17,704 nucleotides of DNA from FW021-bin31 sp964478125 (GCA_964478125.1 CAYZGR010000064.1:1-17704), one strand, 5' to 3'; numbered from the stretch's first letter, positions 5,715 to 14,411 are shown. Made by a program: numbers and translations. The notes: generated by a model from the letters alone, not told the origin.

Positions 5715-6602
5715 ATGAAAAATAGAGTTGCTATACAAGGTTTTGAGGGATGTTTTCATCAGATAGCCGCACAAAATTATTTCGGAGATCATGTAGAGAT
5801 CGCACCCTGTGTGAGTTTTAGCGAGGTTGTTAAAAAAGTGTCATCAGGAACAGTGGAGGCGGGGGTAATGGCTATCGAAAATTCTACGGCCGGAAGTATT
5901 CTTCCTAATTATGATCTGTTGCAGCGGTCTGATCTCTATGTCGTAGGCGAAATTTATTTACATATCCGGCAACATTTAATAGCCTTGCCGGGGGTTGCCA
6001 TGAAGGAAATCAAAGAAGTCCGTTCTCATCCTATGGCCCTGTTGCAATGCAGGCCTTATTTGGAAGAACATCCCGAATGGCGGCTGGTAGAATCGGAAGA
6101 CACGGCCCTGAGCGCCAAAGAACTTCGTCAACATAAGACCCGGAATGTGGCTGCCATAGCCAGCAGCCTTGCAGCGGACCTCTATGATTTGGAGATAATA
6201 AAGAATGATGTACACTTTGAGAAAAAGAATTATACCCGGTTTCTAATATTAAATAAAGAAGAGAAACAGAAAGATCTGGAACAGGATCATAAAGCCTCTC
6301 TTTATTTTCAGGTTGAAAATCGATCTGGGTGTCTTGCCAAAGTATTGAGTTGCATAGGAGATAAACAGATCAATTTATCGAAGCTTCAATCCTTCCCTAT
6401 TCCGGGGCTTGACTGGCAATATTATTTCCATGCGGATCTCGAATTTGCGTCTATGAACCAGTTTGATGATGTGATCGAATGCATTACGCCCTTAACTAAA
6501 AGATTAAGAATACTGGGGATCTATCATAAAGGACTCACCTGCGAAGATGAGGTACTACGACACACGACTACAGTAGAAAAATTGAACCATATAACTCTAT
6601 AA
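5715..6602 (+). CDS. pheA: prephenate dehydratase with C-terminal ACT domain
   Basis: 295 residues. Converts prephenate to phenylpyruvate in Phe synthesis, in the cytoplasm. The catalytic domain runs to about 180, with AIENSTAGSI at 53-62 and the conserved TRF triad at 174-176 (NYTRFLIL). An ACT domain follows (about 195-275: GCLAKVL and KLQSFPIPG), the usual Phe-binding feedback module. The start is the ATG at 5715. The frame is open upstream to a GTG at 5640, but that stretch translates the second terminator hairpin and is not expected to be coding. There is no fused chorismate mutase; that activity sits on the DAHP synthase gene in the same operon. The next gene begins 10 bases after the stop. 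Expression is probably governed by the two attenuators directly upstream. Confidence 0.95.
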   Translation: MKNRVAIQGFEGCFHQIAAQNYFGDHVEIAPCVSFSEVVKKVSSGTVEAGVMAIENSTAGSILPNYDLLQRSDLYVVGEIYLHIRQHLIALPGVAMKEIKEVRSHPMALLQCRPYLEEHPEWRLVESEDTALSAKELRQHKTRNVAAIASSLAADLYDLEIIKNDVHFEKKNYTRFLILNKEEKQKDLEQDHKASLYFQVENRSGCLAKVLSCIGDKQINLSKLQSFPIPGLDWQYYFHADLEFASMNQFDDVIECITPLTKRLRILGIYHKGLTCEDEVLRHTTTVEKLNHITL

Positions 6603-6612
6603 CCCTATACGC

Positions 6613-7821
6613 ATGCTTATTCCTGTTGCAAAAAGATTAGGAGAAACAAAAGAATACTATTTCTCTAAAAAACTGAGAGAAATAGCGGAAATGAATAGAG
6701 CTGGAACTAAGGTGATCAACTTGGGGATCGGCAGTCCGGATCGCCCTCCTCATCCGGAAGTCATTGAGGTGCTACACCGGACGGCGCTTCAGGATAATAC
6801 TCATGGGTATCAAAGTTATAAAGGTGCGCCGGAGTTGAGAGCGGCCTTTGCCAAATGGTATCAACGTTACTTTAAAGTTGTCCTGGATCCTGACAAAGAG
6901 GTGTTGCCTCTTATGGGGTCTAAAGAAGGCATTATGCATCTGAGCATGACCTTTTTAAACGAGGGGGATGAAGTTTTGGTCCCTGATCCGGGTTATCCCA
7001 CTTATCGTTCGGCCTCACAATTGGCGGGGGCAGTATGTGTACCCTATGATTTAAAAGCAGAACGGGGTTGGAAGCCGGATCTGGAAGAACTGGAAAAAAG
7101 AGATCTGAGCAAGGTCAAACTGATGTGGGTCAATTATCCGCAAATGCCTACAGGAGCCGGGGCCAATCCTAAATTTTTTGAAGAATTGGTTGCCTTTGCA
7201 GAGCGGAATACCCTTTTACTTTGCCATGATAACCCCTACAGTTTTATTCTTCCCGGAGAAAACAGTGAACCGCAAAGTCTTTTACAGGTCCCGGGTGCCA
7301 AGTCCGTTGCTGTGGAACTAAATTCACTGAGTAAGTCCCACAATATGGCGGGATGGCGGATAGGGGTACTGGCAGCTCAGGAGGAAATTATTCAACAAGT
7401 GATGCGCTTTAAGAGCAATATGGACTCGGGCATGTTTTTAGCGCTCCAAAGGGCTGCTGCACATGCTTTGTCATTGGGAGAGGATTGGTATAAAGCCGTG
7501 AATGCCGTATACCGGAAGAGACGTGATCGTGTAAAAGACATGCTGGATATTTTGGGCTGTACATATGAAAAAGAACAGCAGGGGATGTTTTTATGGGCCA
7601 GGGTTCCCTCCCGATATAAGGATGGATATCAGCTGAGCGATACTTTTCTTTATGGCGGAAGGGTGTTTATAACGCCCGGAGGAATATTTGGAAAGAATGG
7701 AGAAAAATATATCAGGATCAGTTTATGTAGTACTCTGGAAACCGTGGATGAAGCTATTGAGAGAATAAAGGAGGTCATGAAACAGCGGCCTGAATTACAA
7801 ACAAAATCTATTGCGGAATGA
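6613..7821 (+). CDS. class I/II PLP-dependent aminotransferase, probably for Phe/Tyr
   Basis: 402 residues, fold type I. The PLP lysine is Lys241 in SLSKSHNMAGWRIG, Asp206 in CHDNPYS would contact the pyridine nitrogen, and VPDPGYPTY (about 123-131) is the usual substrate-side motif. The sequence resembles LL-diaminopimelate/aspartate aminotransferases. Its place between prephenate dehydratase and prephenate dehydrogenase suggests it transaminates phenylpyruvate and 4-hydroxyphenylpyruvate to Phe and Tyr. The canonical NPTG motif is MPTG here (YPQMPTGAG, about 185-192): the Asn that normally binds the PLP hydroxyl is replaced by Met. The stop codon overlaps the start of the next gene (ATGA), implying translational coupling. 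The substrate is inferred from context. Confidence 0.88.
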   Translation: MLIPVAKRLGETKEYYFSKKLREIAEMNRAGTKVINLGIGSPDRPPHPEVIEVLHRTALQDNTHGYQSYKGAPELRAAFAKWYQRYFKVVLDPDKEVLPLMGSKEGIMHLSMTFLNEGDEVLVPDPGYPTYRSASQLAGAVCVPYDLKAERGWKPDLEELEKRDLSKVKLMWVNYPQMPTGAGANPKFFEELVAFAERNTLLLCHDNPYSFILPGENSEPQSLLQVPGAKSVAVELNSLSKSHNMAGWRIGVLAAQEEIIQQVMRFKSNMDSGMFLALQRAAAHALSLGEDWYKAVNAVYRKRRDRVKDMLDILGCTYEKEQQGMFLWARVPSRYKDGYQLSDTFLYGGRVFITPGGIFGKNGEKYIRISLCSTLETVDEAIERIKEVMKQRPELQTKSIAE

Positions 7822-8660
7822 CCATTACAGTTATAGGTGTCGGGTTGATCGGAGGCTCCATGGCGCTCTCTTTAAAAAAGGAGCATTTTGCAGATAAAGT
7901 TATCGGGGTGGGCCGTACGGAAAAAAGTCTGGACAAGGCGTTGGAATTGGGGCTGATTGATGAGAAGGCCTGCATGGAAAAGGCTGTTTCCCAATCTGAT
8001 CTGATCATTCTGTCGGTACCCATGAGCGCGTTTCAAAAACTATTGCCGGCGGTATTGAACCTGGTGCAGGATAAACAGGTAGTCATTGATGTAGGATCCA
8101 CCAAATCGGCCTTTTTGAAACAGGTGAAAAACCATCCAAGACGGGGACGTTTTGTAGCTACCCATCCCATGGCCGGTACGGAATATTCTGGACCGGAAGC
8201 CGCCCTTGAAGGGCTGTTTGAGGGAAAAACGGTAGTGCTTTGTGATGTGGAAGACAGCGATGCAGATGCGGTAGAACAGGTAAAAAAGCTGTATGAGACC
8301 TTAAAGATGAAAATCATTTATATGAATGCAGAGGCCCATGATATGCATGCGGCCTATGTATCTCATATCTCGCATATCAGTTCTTTTGCATTGGCGCTGA
8401 CGGTATTGGAGAAGGAAAAAGAGGAGGAGCATATTTTCGATCTGGCCAGTGGAGGATTTGAATCTACCGTGCGCCTGGCTAAAAGCTCCCCCGATATGTG
8501 GACTCCCATTTTTATGCAAAACAGATATAATGTGTTGGATGTTTTATATGAAATGATCTTTCAGCTTAAAAAAATGAAACAGATGTTAATAGACCAGGAC
8601 GAAGAAGGCTTTCATCAACTTATAGAGAAAGCCAATAAAATAAAACGAATACTTAAATAA
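7818..8660 (+). CDS. tyrA: prephenate dehydrogenase
   Basis: 280 residues. Oxidatively decarboxylates prephenate to 4-hydroxyphenylpyruvate for Tyr synthesis, using NAD or NADP. The Rossmann nucleotide-binding motif GVGLIGGSMA is at 7-16, followed by DVGSTK (91-96), the active-site ATHPMAGTEYSGPEAA with His116, and SHISHISS with His183 and His186 in the helical C-terminal domain. There is no ACT domain and no fused chorismate mutase, so feedback control may rest mainly on transcription. It overlaps the aminotransferase gene by four bases. The following gene starts 35 bases downstream. Confidence 0.94.
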   Translation: MTITVIGVGLIGGSMALSLKKEHFADKVIGVGRTEKSLDKALELGLIDEKACMEKAVSQSDLIILSVPMSAFQKLLPAVLNLVQDKQVVIDVGSTKSAFLKQVKNHPRRGRFVATHPMAGTEYSGPEAALEGLFEGKTVVLCDVEDSDADAVEQVKKLYETLKMKIIYMNAEAHDMHAAYVSHISHISSFALALTVLEKEKEEEHIFDLASGGFESTVRLAKSSPDMWTPIFMQNRYNVLDVLYEMIFQLKKMKQMLIDQDEEGFHQLIEKANKIKRILK

Positions 8661-8695
8661 CTATATAACTATACGATCACACAACAACAAACAAG

Positions 8696-9796
8696 ATGGA
8701 ACAGACAGTAACAGCACAAACGGTGTGGCAGAAAATTGCCAGAAAAGAACCGGTCATTATCTCCGGACCCTGCAGCGCAGAGACGGAATTCCAGGTGTTG
8801 GATACGGCCATTCGCCTGGCCAGAACCGGAAAAATAGATATGCTTCGCGCCGGAATTTGGAAGCCGAGGACAAAGCCGGGAAACTTTGAAGGCATCGGCT
8901 CTCAAGGGCTTCCCTGGCTTCAAAAGGCACGGGATATTACAGGTTTGCCATTCACGGTGGAAGTGGCTACGGCAAAGCATGTAGAGGCTGCGTTGGCACA
9001 TGATGCGGATATCCTTTGGTTGGGAGCACGAACAACGGTGAATCCCTTTTCTGTTCAGGAAATAGCAGATGCTTTGAAAGGGGTAGATATTCCGGTATTC
9101 GTCAAAAATCCGATTAATCCCGATCTTCAGCTGTGGCTTGGCGGCCTGGAACGTATTGAGAAGGCTGGTATTAAACAAATAGGCGCCATTCACCGCGGTT
9201 TTTCCAATTTTGGCAATACGGAATACCGCAATGCACCTATGTGGCACATCCCTATTGAGCTCAAGAGGCTGAGGCCCGAGCTTCCCATTATTTGTGACCC
9301 GAGCCATATTTGCGGACGCCGGGATATTCTTCTCGAAGTCTCCCAAAAGGCTGCTGATCTGGATTACGACGGCCTGATGCTGGAATCGCACATTGAACCT
9401 GACAAGGCCTGGAGCGATGCCAAACAACAGATTACCCCCGAAGAGCTGGATGAATTGCTTGGCAAGATAGTATGGAGACATGAGACTTCCCAGAAAGAAG
9501 CCTTCCTGAATGCATTGGCAAAATTCAGGGAGCAGATCAATCACATTGATGACGAAATTTTGACTTTGCTCGGGAACCGGATGAAGATATCTGCACAGAT
9601 CGGGTTGTATAAAAAAGAAAATAACATCACCATCCTCCAAACCAACCGCTGGAATGAAATCCTTGAAAAGTCCATTGCCAAAGGGGAAAAGCTGGGCCTT
9701 ACCAAGGATTTTATCTTAAAACATATGGATGCGGTTCATCTGGAATCTATTAATCGTCAGAATCGTGTGATGAATGAAGTACGGGACGACCAATAG
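8696..9796 (+). CDS. bifunctional DAHP synthase / chorismate mutase
   Basis: 366 residues. The N-terminal part (about 1-262) is a type I-beta DAHP synthase, which joins PEP and erythrose 4-phosphate in the first step of the shikimate pathway. It shows SGPCSAE (Cys26), RAGIWKPRTKPG (51-62), FVKNP with Lys137, HRG (166-168), DPSH with His204, and LESH with Glu230; Cys26, His204, Glu230 and Asp241 are the likely metal ligands. The C-terminal part (about 270-360) is an AroQ-type chorismate mutase (AKFREQINHIDDEIL, GNRMKISAQIGLYK), which makes prephenate for PheA and TyrA. In such fusions prephenate or chorismate bound by the mutase domain is known to feed back on the synthase. It is the only chorismate mutase in the cluster and ties the first pathway step to the first step of the Phe/Tyr branch. 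Confidence 0.94.
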   Translation: MEQTVTAQTVWQKIARKEPVIISGPCSAETEFQVLDTAIRLARTGKIDMLRAGIWKPRTKPGNFEGIGSQGLPWLQKARDITGLPFTVEVATAKHVEAALAHDADILWLGARTTVNPFSVQEIADALKGVDIPVFVKNPINPDLQLWLGGLERIEKAGIKQIGAIHRGFSNFGNTEYRNAPMWHIPIELKRLRPELPIICDPSHICGRRDILLEVSQKAADLDYDGLMLESHIEPDKAWSDAKQQITPEELDELLGKIVWRHETSQKEAFLNALAKFREQINHIDDEILTLLGNRMKISAQIGLYKKENNITILQTNRWNEILEKSIAKGEKLGLTKDFILKHMDAVHLESINRQNRVMNEVRDDQ

Positions 9797-9821
9797 TTTA
9801 TTCAGACTAAAAATATAGTTA

Positions 9822-10868
9822 GTGGAACAGAAAGAATATGCTTTTTCGAGTAAAAAGGTAAAATGTTATTTTGGAGCATCATTAAATGAACTGTCCCGGT
9901 ATGTGGATCCCTCAACAACCATATTATTAGTTGACAATAAAGTAAACAATCTGCATAGTGAAAAATTGGAAGGCTGGAGAAAGATCGTAGTCGAGGGATC
10001 GGAAGCCAGCAAGAGCATGCATTGTTTTCAACAGGTGGTGGAACAACTGATTAACATGGAAGCCGACCGCAAAACCATGCTGGTGGGTATTGGCGGAGGG
10101 GTCGTGACGGATCTGTGTGGTTTTGTAGGAAGCGTATATATGCGCGGTATCCCCTATGCTTTTGTCCCGTCTACACTTTTGGCACAGGTGGATGCATCTG
10201 TAGGAGGTAAAAATGGGGTTAATTATGGACGGTATAAAAATATCCTGGGGATCATCCGCCAGCCTGATTTCTTACTTTTTGATTATAGTTTGCTAAATAC
10301 GCTGGAAGCTGCCGATTTATACAACGGGTTTGCAGAGATTATCAAGTATGCATGTATTTGTGATGCTTCTCTTTTTAAATATTTAGAAGAAGAAAAGGAA
10401 AAAGCATTGAGAGGGGATCCGGGAGTGATTGGACATTTGGTGCGTCGTTCTGTAGAGATTAAGTCTGACATTGTTCAAAAAGATGAATTTGAGGGCGGCC
10501 TCCGCAGGCTGTTGAATTTTGGACATACGATCGGACATGCTGTGGAGAAACTGGAAAAAATCCCACACGGACAGGCAGTCGCAAAGGGAATGGGGATTGC
10601 CGCACGTTTTTCGGCATTGTTAAAACATCTGCCCGGGCAGGACGTAGAAAGGATTATAGCCCTTCTCAGGGCTTATCATTTACCTCTGGATATTCAGAGC
10701 GACCCGGCAGCTATTGAGAAGTTATTCAGGATGGACAAGAAGAGGGAAAAGGATTTTATTCATTTTATCCTGCTGTCACAGATCGGGCAGGCGGAAACAG
10801 TGCCTGTCGGCTTGTCGAAATTATCTGTCCTGTTGACAGAATTTATTAAAAAAAGCAATAAGGAATAA
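9822..10868 (+). CDS. aroB: 3-dehydroquinate synthase
   Basis: 348 residues, starting with GTG at 9822. Converts DAHP to 3-dehydroquinate, NAD- and metal-dependent. Motifs: VGIGGGVVTD (about 88-97) for the dinucleotide, PSTLLAQVDASVGGK (116-130), Glu172 in NGFAEIIKY, and NFGHTIGHA with His235 and His239. His249 in PHGQAV occupies the position of the third metal ligand, and the usual Glu after HG is Gln here. Length matches the family. It lies 25 bases after the DAHP synthase gene, whose product it uses, and 4 bases before aroA, so it is part of the same operon. Confidence 0.95.
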   Translation: MEQKEYAFSSKKVKCYFGASLNELSRYVDPSTTILLVDNKVNNLHSEKLEGWRKIVVEGSEASKSMHCFQQVVEQLINMEADRKTMLVGIGGGVVTDLCGFVGSVYMRGIPYAFVPSTLLAQVDASVGGKNGVNYGRYKNILGIIRQPDFLLFDYSLLNTLEAADLYNGFAEIIKYACICDASLFKYLEEEKEKALRGDPGVIGHLVRRSVEIKSDIVQKDEFEGGLRRLLNFGHTIGHAVEKLEKIPHGQAVAKGMGIAARFSALLKHLPGQDVERIIALLRAYHLPLDIQSDPAAIEKLFRMDKKREKDFIHFILLSQIGQAETVPVGLSKLSVLLTEFIKKSNKE

Positions 10869-10872
10869 ATTT

Positions 10873-12144
10873 ATGGATGTAATTGTTACGCCCGGTGAGG
10901 TTGATGGAAGAGTGTCTGCAAATGCCTCAAAAAGTGCTATGCAGCGCGCCATAGCAGCCGCTTTAATGGCCAGGGGACACAGCACCATTAATAATCCGGG
11001 TTTGAGTAATGATTGTTTAGCTGCAATGAAAGTGGCGGAGGATCTCGGGGCTACGGTTAAATATCAGAATGAAAAGATTGAGGTTATCAGTAATGGAGTT
11101 CATCCGCGTTCGAAGGCTATCAATTGTGGAGAATCCGGATTGGGTATCCGCATGTTTACGCCCATTGCGGCATTAAGTTCGAAAGAAATTACAATAGAAG
11201 GAGAAGGAAGTCTGCGCGACCGTCCGGTTGATTTTTTTGAAGGGGTTTTACCCGACTTGGGAGTGACGTGCCAGACAAGCAGCGGGAAACCTCCTTTAAA
11301 GATCCGTGGACCTTTAGAAGCTAGAGATATTACGATAGACGGCAGCCTGAGTTCACAGTTCCTGACCGGCCTGCTGATGGCTTATGGGGCGGCTGCGGAA
11401 AATAAAACCATTACCGTAAGGAACCTGACCAGCAAGCCTTATATAGAACTGACTCTGCGGCTCATGCAGCATTTCGGCGTGCGGGTAGAGCATGAAAATC
11501 TGGAACGTTTTCATTTTGGTGTTCGCCAGACCTACAGAGCGAGGGACTACATGGTAGAGGGTGATTGGAGCGGGGCCGCATTTCTGTTGGTAGCAGGTGC
11601 GGTCAGCGGGCAAATTGAAGTAGATAATTTGAATGTCCTTTCCGCTCAGTCGGACACGGCAATATTGCAGGCATTGGAGCAAGCCGGAGCAAAAGTAGTG
11701 AAGGGCATGTTTGCCATTGTGATTGAAAAAGCGCCTCTAAAAGCTTTTGAATTTGATGCCACCCAGTGTCCGGATCTATTTCCCCCTTTGGCCGCGTTGG
11801 CTGCAAATTGCGAAGGGGTAAGCAAAATAAAAGGGGCGGAACGTCTTGTTCATAAAGAAAGTAACCGGAGTACGGCCTTACAGGAAGAATTTGGAAAAAT
11901 GGGTATCAAGGTCAGGGTGGATGGAGACGATATGTTTATTACCGGCGGCGGGAAGATACATGGGGCTTCGGTTCATTCTCATAACGATCATCGTGTGGCC
12001 ATGGCTTGTGCAACAGTAGCTTTGAATGCCGACGGACCCGTGAGAATTGCAATGGCGGAAGCTGTTAATAAATCTTATCCCGAATTTTGGAAACACTGGC
12101 AAAGGATAGGAGGAAAAGTAAAGGCAGTGGCCATAACACGTTAA
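10873..12144 (+). CDS. aroA: 3-phosphoshikimate 1-carboxyvinyltransferase (EPSP synthase)
   Basis: 423 residues. Adds the enolpyruvyl group of PEP to shikimate 3-phosphate. Visible features: KSAMQRA with Lys20 and Arg25, LRDRP (114-118), SSQFLTGLLMA (160-170), the catalytic CPDLFPPLAALA with Asp301, and KESNRSTAL (328-336) with Lys328, Glu329 and Arg332. The PEP/glyphosate loop reads GESGLGIR (86-93) instead of the common GNAGTAMR, a divergent type. It starts 4 bases after aroB and ends 9 bases before aroC. Its product is the substrate of AroC. Confidence 0.95.
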   Translation: MDVIVTPGEVDGRVSANASKSAMQRAIAAALMARGHSTINNPGLSNDCLAAMKVAEDLGATVKYQNEKIEVISNGVHPRSKAINCGESGLGIRMFTPIAALSSKEITIEGEGSLRDRPVDFFEGVLPDLGVTCQTSSGKPPLKIRGPLEARDITIDGSLSSQFLTGLLMAYGAAAENKTITVRNLTSKPYIELTLRLMQHFGVRVEHENLERFHFGVRQTYRARDYMVEGDWSGAAFLLVAGAVSGQIEVDNLNVLSAQSDTAILQALEQAGAKVVKGMFAIVIEKAPLKAFEFDATQCPDLFPPLAALAANCEGVSKIKGAERLVHKESNRSTALQEEFGKMGIKVRVDGDDMFITGGGKIHGASVHSHNDHRVAMACATVALNADGPVRIAMAEAVNKSYPEFWKHWQRIGGKVKAVAITR

Positions 12145-12153
12145 AAGAAGAAT

Positions 12154-13152
12154 ATGAATACATTTGGAAGGTTATTTAGGATCCATATTTTTGGAGAATC
12201 CCACGGGGAAAGCGTAGGCGTAAATATTGACGGCTGCCCCGCCGGTATTCCGGTACGGGTAGAGGATTTTCTACCTGACCTGGAGCGGAGAAAAGGCGGG
12301 ACGAGGAAAGGAACTACCCCGCGAAAAGAGGCAGATCTCCCTATTTTTAAGTCGGGAATTTTTAGCGGACATACGACAGGAGCGCCGATCACCATCCTCT
12401 TCGAAAACAACAATACCCGCTCTGCAGATTATGACAAACTCAGGGCCTTTCCCCGGCCGGGGCATGCAGACTTCGTGGCTTCCGAAAAGTTTGGCGGTTT
12501 TGAAGATTACCGGGGTGGCGGACATTTCTCCGGCAGGCTTACTGTTTGCCTGGTGGCAGCCGGCGTCATGGCCAAGAAGATTTTAAACCATATAAAGGTC
12601 ATGGCCACCTTAAAGGAGATTGGAGGAGAATCGGATCTTGAAAAAGGATTGCAAAAGGCTATCCGGGCGAAAGATTCCGTGGGGGGGATCGTAGAATGTG
12701 AAGTCCTTGGGCTGCCTGTGGGATTGGGAGAGCCTTTTTTTGATTCCGCAGAATCGCTATTGGCACATGCGGTCATGTCCATCCCGGCTATCCGGGGCAT
12801 TGAATTTGGAACCGGTTTTGCTGCTGCGAGGATGTTTGGTTCGGCACATAACGATGCTATTATGGATAAGACCGGTAAAACAAAAACTAATCATGCCGGT
12901 GGTATGGTAGGAGGGATCACCAATGGCAATCCGCTGGTTTTCAGAATAGCGGTGAAGCCCACTTCCTCCACCCCCCAAAAACAGGAAACCCTCAATAGAG
13001 AGACGGGGAAAGTCGAACCTTTTCGGGTCGTTGGCAGACATGATCTTTGTATTGCTTTACGGGTGCCGGTCGTTTTAGAAGCTGTTACGGCGGTGGTGTT
13101 GGCAGATTTGCTGTTATTAGAACAGCAGCGTGGCAGGATTTGGGAGAAGTAG
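12154..13152 (+). CDS. aroC: chorismate synthase
   Basis: 332 residues, slightly shorter than the usual 350-390. Converts EPSP to chorismate using reduced FMN. Signature motifs: FGESHG with His17, RPGHAD with His104, DYRGGGHFSGRLT (118-130), and GRHDLCIALRVPVVLEA near the C-terminus, where the family has an RHD or RxD motif. It is the last gene of the operon. A perfect inverted repeat lies 12 bases after the stop and probably ends the transcript. Confidence 0.95.
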   Translation: MNTFGRLFRIHIFGESHGESVGVNIDGCPAGIPVRVEDFLPDLERRKGGTRKGTTPRKEADLPIFKSGIFSGHTTGAPITILFENNNTRSADYDKLRAFPRPGHADFVASEKFGGFEDYRGGGHFSGRLTVCLVAAGVMAKKILNHIKVMATLKEIGGESDLEKGLQKAIRAKDSVGGIVECEVLGLPVGLGEPFFDSAESLLAHAVMSIPAIRGIEFGTGFAAARMFGSAHNDAIMDKTGKTKTNHAGGMVGGITNGNPLVFRIAVKPTSSTPQKQETLNRETGKVEPFRVVGRHDLCIALRVPVVLEAVTAVVLADLLLLEQQRGRIWEK

Positions 13153-13164
13153 ACAGAGGACTAA

Positions 13165-13208
13165 TGAGATCTTAGAACTCAAGAGTAAATTTTAGCTCTA
13201 AGATCTCA
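13165..13208 (+). terminator. large inverted repeat ending the aro operon
   Basis: TGAGATCTTAGA (13165-13176) and TCTAAGATCTCA (13197-13208) form a perfect 12-bp stem around a 20-base AT-rich loop. There is no clean T-run after it, so it is not a textbook intrinsic terminator. Its position directly after aroC supports a transcript-end or mRNA-stabilising role. It could also be a copy of a dispersed repeat. Confidence 0.5.
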
Positions 13209-13227
13209 ATTCTCAGTAATCTTACCC

Positions 13228-13259
13228 TTTCTTCGGTTTCTAAAAAAACTTTACCTTCG
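13228..13259 (+). promoter_or_regulatory. candidate promoter of the MgtC-family gene
   Basis: TTTC at 13228-13231, 20 bases, then TACCTTCG at 13252-13259: one mismatch in each block from the Bacteroidota consensus. The expected start is some 15 bases before the ATG at 13281. It suggests the gene is transcribed separately from the aro operon. Confidence 0.45.
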
Positions 13260-13280
13260 GGCTATTACAGGATTACAAAT

Positions 13281-13982
13281 ATGTTGACAACCGAACAATT
13301 AATTATCAGGCTGGTGGTAGCTGCTTTGCTGGGAAGCCTGGTGGGACTGGAACGGCAACGGCTGGACTGGGCCGCCGGTCTGCGTACGCACATGATGGTG
13401 TGTGTAGGCAGCGCTTTGGTCATTATCGTATCTGCCTACGGATTTAACGACGTCCTTATTAAAGACAAAGTGATGTTGGATCCTTCCAGGGTGGCTGCAC
13501 AGGTAGTGAGTGGTATAGGCTTTCTGGGTGCGGGCACTATTTTATTTCTGAGGCATGAGGTGATCCGCGGGCTTACCACTGCAGCCGGACTTTGGACTGT
13601 TGCAGCTGTGGGGCTGGCCGTGGGAAGCGGCCTTTATGAAGCGGGTGTTATTACTACCATCCTGGCATTGATCATTCTTGCCGCCATGAAGCCTTTAGAG
13701 AAATTTATTGTGGTAAGAAGCAAGAGCCGGAATTTCAAGCTCGTGGTAAGCCGGGAATATGTTTCTCTGGATCTTATTGAACAACTGTTAAACGAACAAA
13801 AGATAGAACTGGAACAAATGACTATTCAACGAGGAGACGCGGCGGATGAAGATTATATCAAGTTGATATTAAGTCGTGCAACCTCAAGACAAAAGCTGAC
13901 CCTTTTTGTAGACAGCCTGCGAAACATTAAAGGGGTAAAAGAAGTGAGCTTTTTACCGGACAAATCTTTACAGGATCACTGA
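13281..13982 (+). CDS. MgtC/SapB-family membrane protein
   Basis: 233 residues. The N-terminal part (about 1-145) is a bundle of hydrophobic segments with the family signatures LVGLERQRLDWAAGLRTH (about 20-37), GIGFLGAGTI and GLTTAAGLWTVAAVGLAVG. The C-terminal 85 residues are soluble and ACT-like (KLVVSREYVSLDLIEQLL). MgtC is known as an inner-membrane virulence and low-magnesium factor in enterobacteria; in free-living bacteria the role of homologues is unclear. Nothing nearby (no Mg transporter) hints at its job here. Confidence 0.88.
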   Translation: MLTTEQLIIRLVVAALLGSLVGLERQRLDWAAGLRTHMMVCVGSALVIIVSAYGFNDVLIKDKVMLDPSRVAAQVVSGIGFLGAGTILFLRHEVIRGLTTAAGLWTVAAVGLAVGSGLYEAGVITTILALIILAAMKPLEKFIVVRSKSRNFKLVVSREYVSLDLIEQLLNEQKIELEQMTIQRGDAADEDYIKLILSRATSRQKLTLFVDSLRNIKGVKEVSFLPDKSLQDH

Positions 13983-14006
13983 GATATCTGTTGAATTGGA
14001 TAGGAT

Positions 14007-14411
14007 ATGAATGAAAAACAAGTTACGGAGGTAGAAATACACTCCCTCTCGCTTATAGGAGAAGATGAAAGAGGACAAACGTTCCATATCAAAAACAATC
14101 GTAGCGGAAATTTCATGCTGGCTTATCGCAAAGCGGGAAGCAGCAGCGGGAGACATTACCATACCGGAAAAGCAGCTTATAAAGATCCGGAAGTTTTATA
14201 TTTGCTCAGTGGGGAAGTCCGTATTCGTTGGCGAAGGATTGAAGAGGAGATCAAAAGAGTGAAAGAAATAAAGGTAGAAGCTCCTGTAAAGATCCTTTTT
14301 CCCGTTTACGTATGGCACGAGCTGATAGCGGTAACCGATTGTTCTTTTTGGGAAATGAATGCCCTGGAGGATGTACAAAAAGATGCTGTACGTATAGAAG
14401 GATCAAATTAA
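14007..14411 (+). CDS. small cupin-fold protein
   Basis: 134 residues, one cupin barrel. The metal-binding set is visible: His50 and His52 in GRHYHTG, Glu62 in KDPEVLYLLSGE, and His104 in PVYVWHEL. The C-terminal strand reads CSFWEMNAL. Such proteins range from sugar epimerases to dioxygenases and small-molecule binders, and nothing visible picks one. It begins 24 bases after the MgtC-like gene and ends 28 bases before parC, so it may be co-transcribed with either. Confidence 0.75.
   Translation: MNEKQVTEVEIHSLSLIGEDERGQTFHIKNNRSGNFMLAYRKAGSSSGRHYHTGKAAYKDPEVLYLLSGEVRIRWRRIEEEIKRVKEIKVEAPVKILFPVYVWHELIAVTDCSFWEMNALEDVQKDAVRIEGSN

Noticed and set aside
8669..9640. Long minus-strand ORF (323 codons) opposite the DAHP synthase gene
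   Set aside because: Shadow of a well-identified gene; its translation shows no domain.
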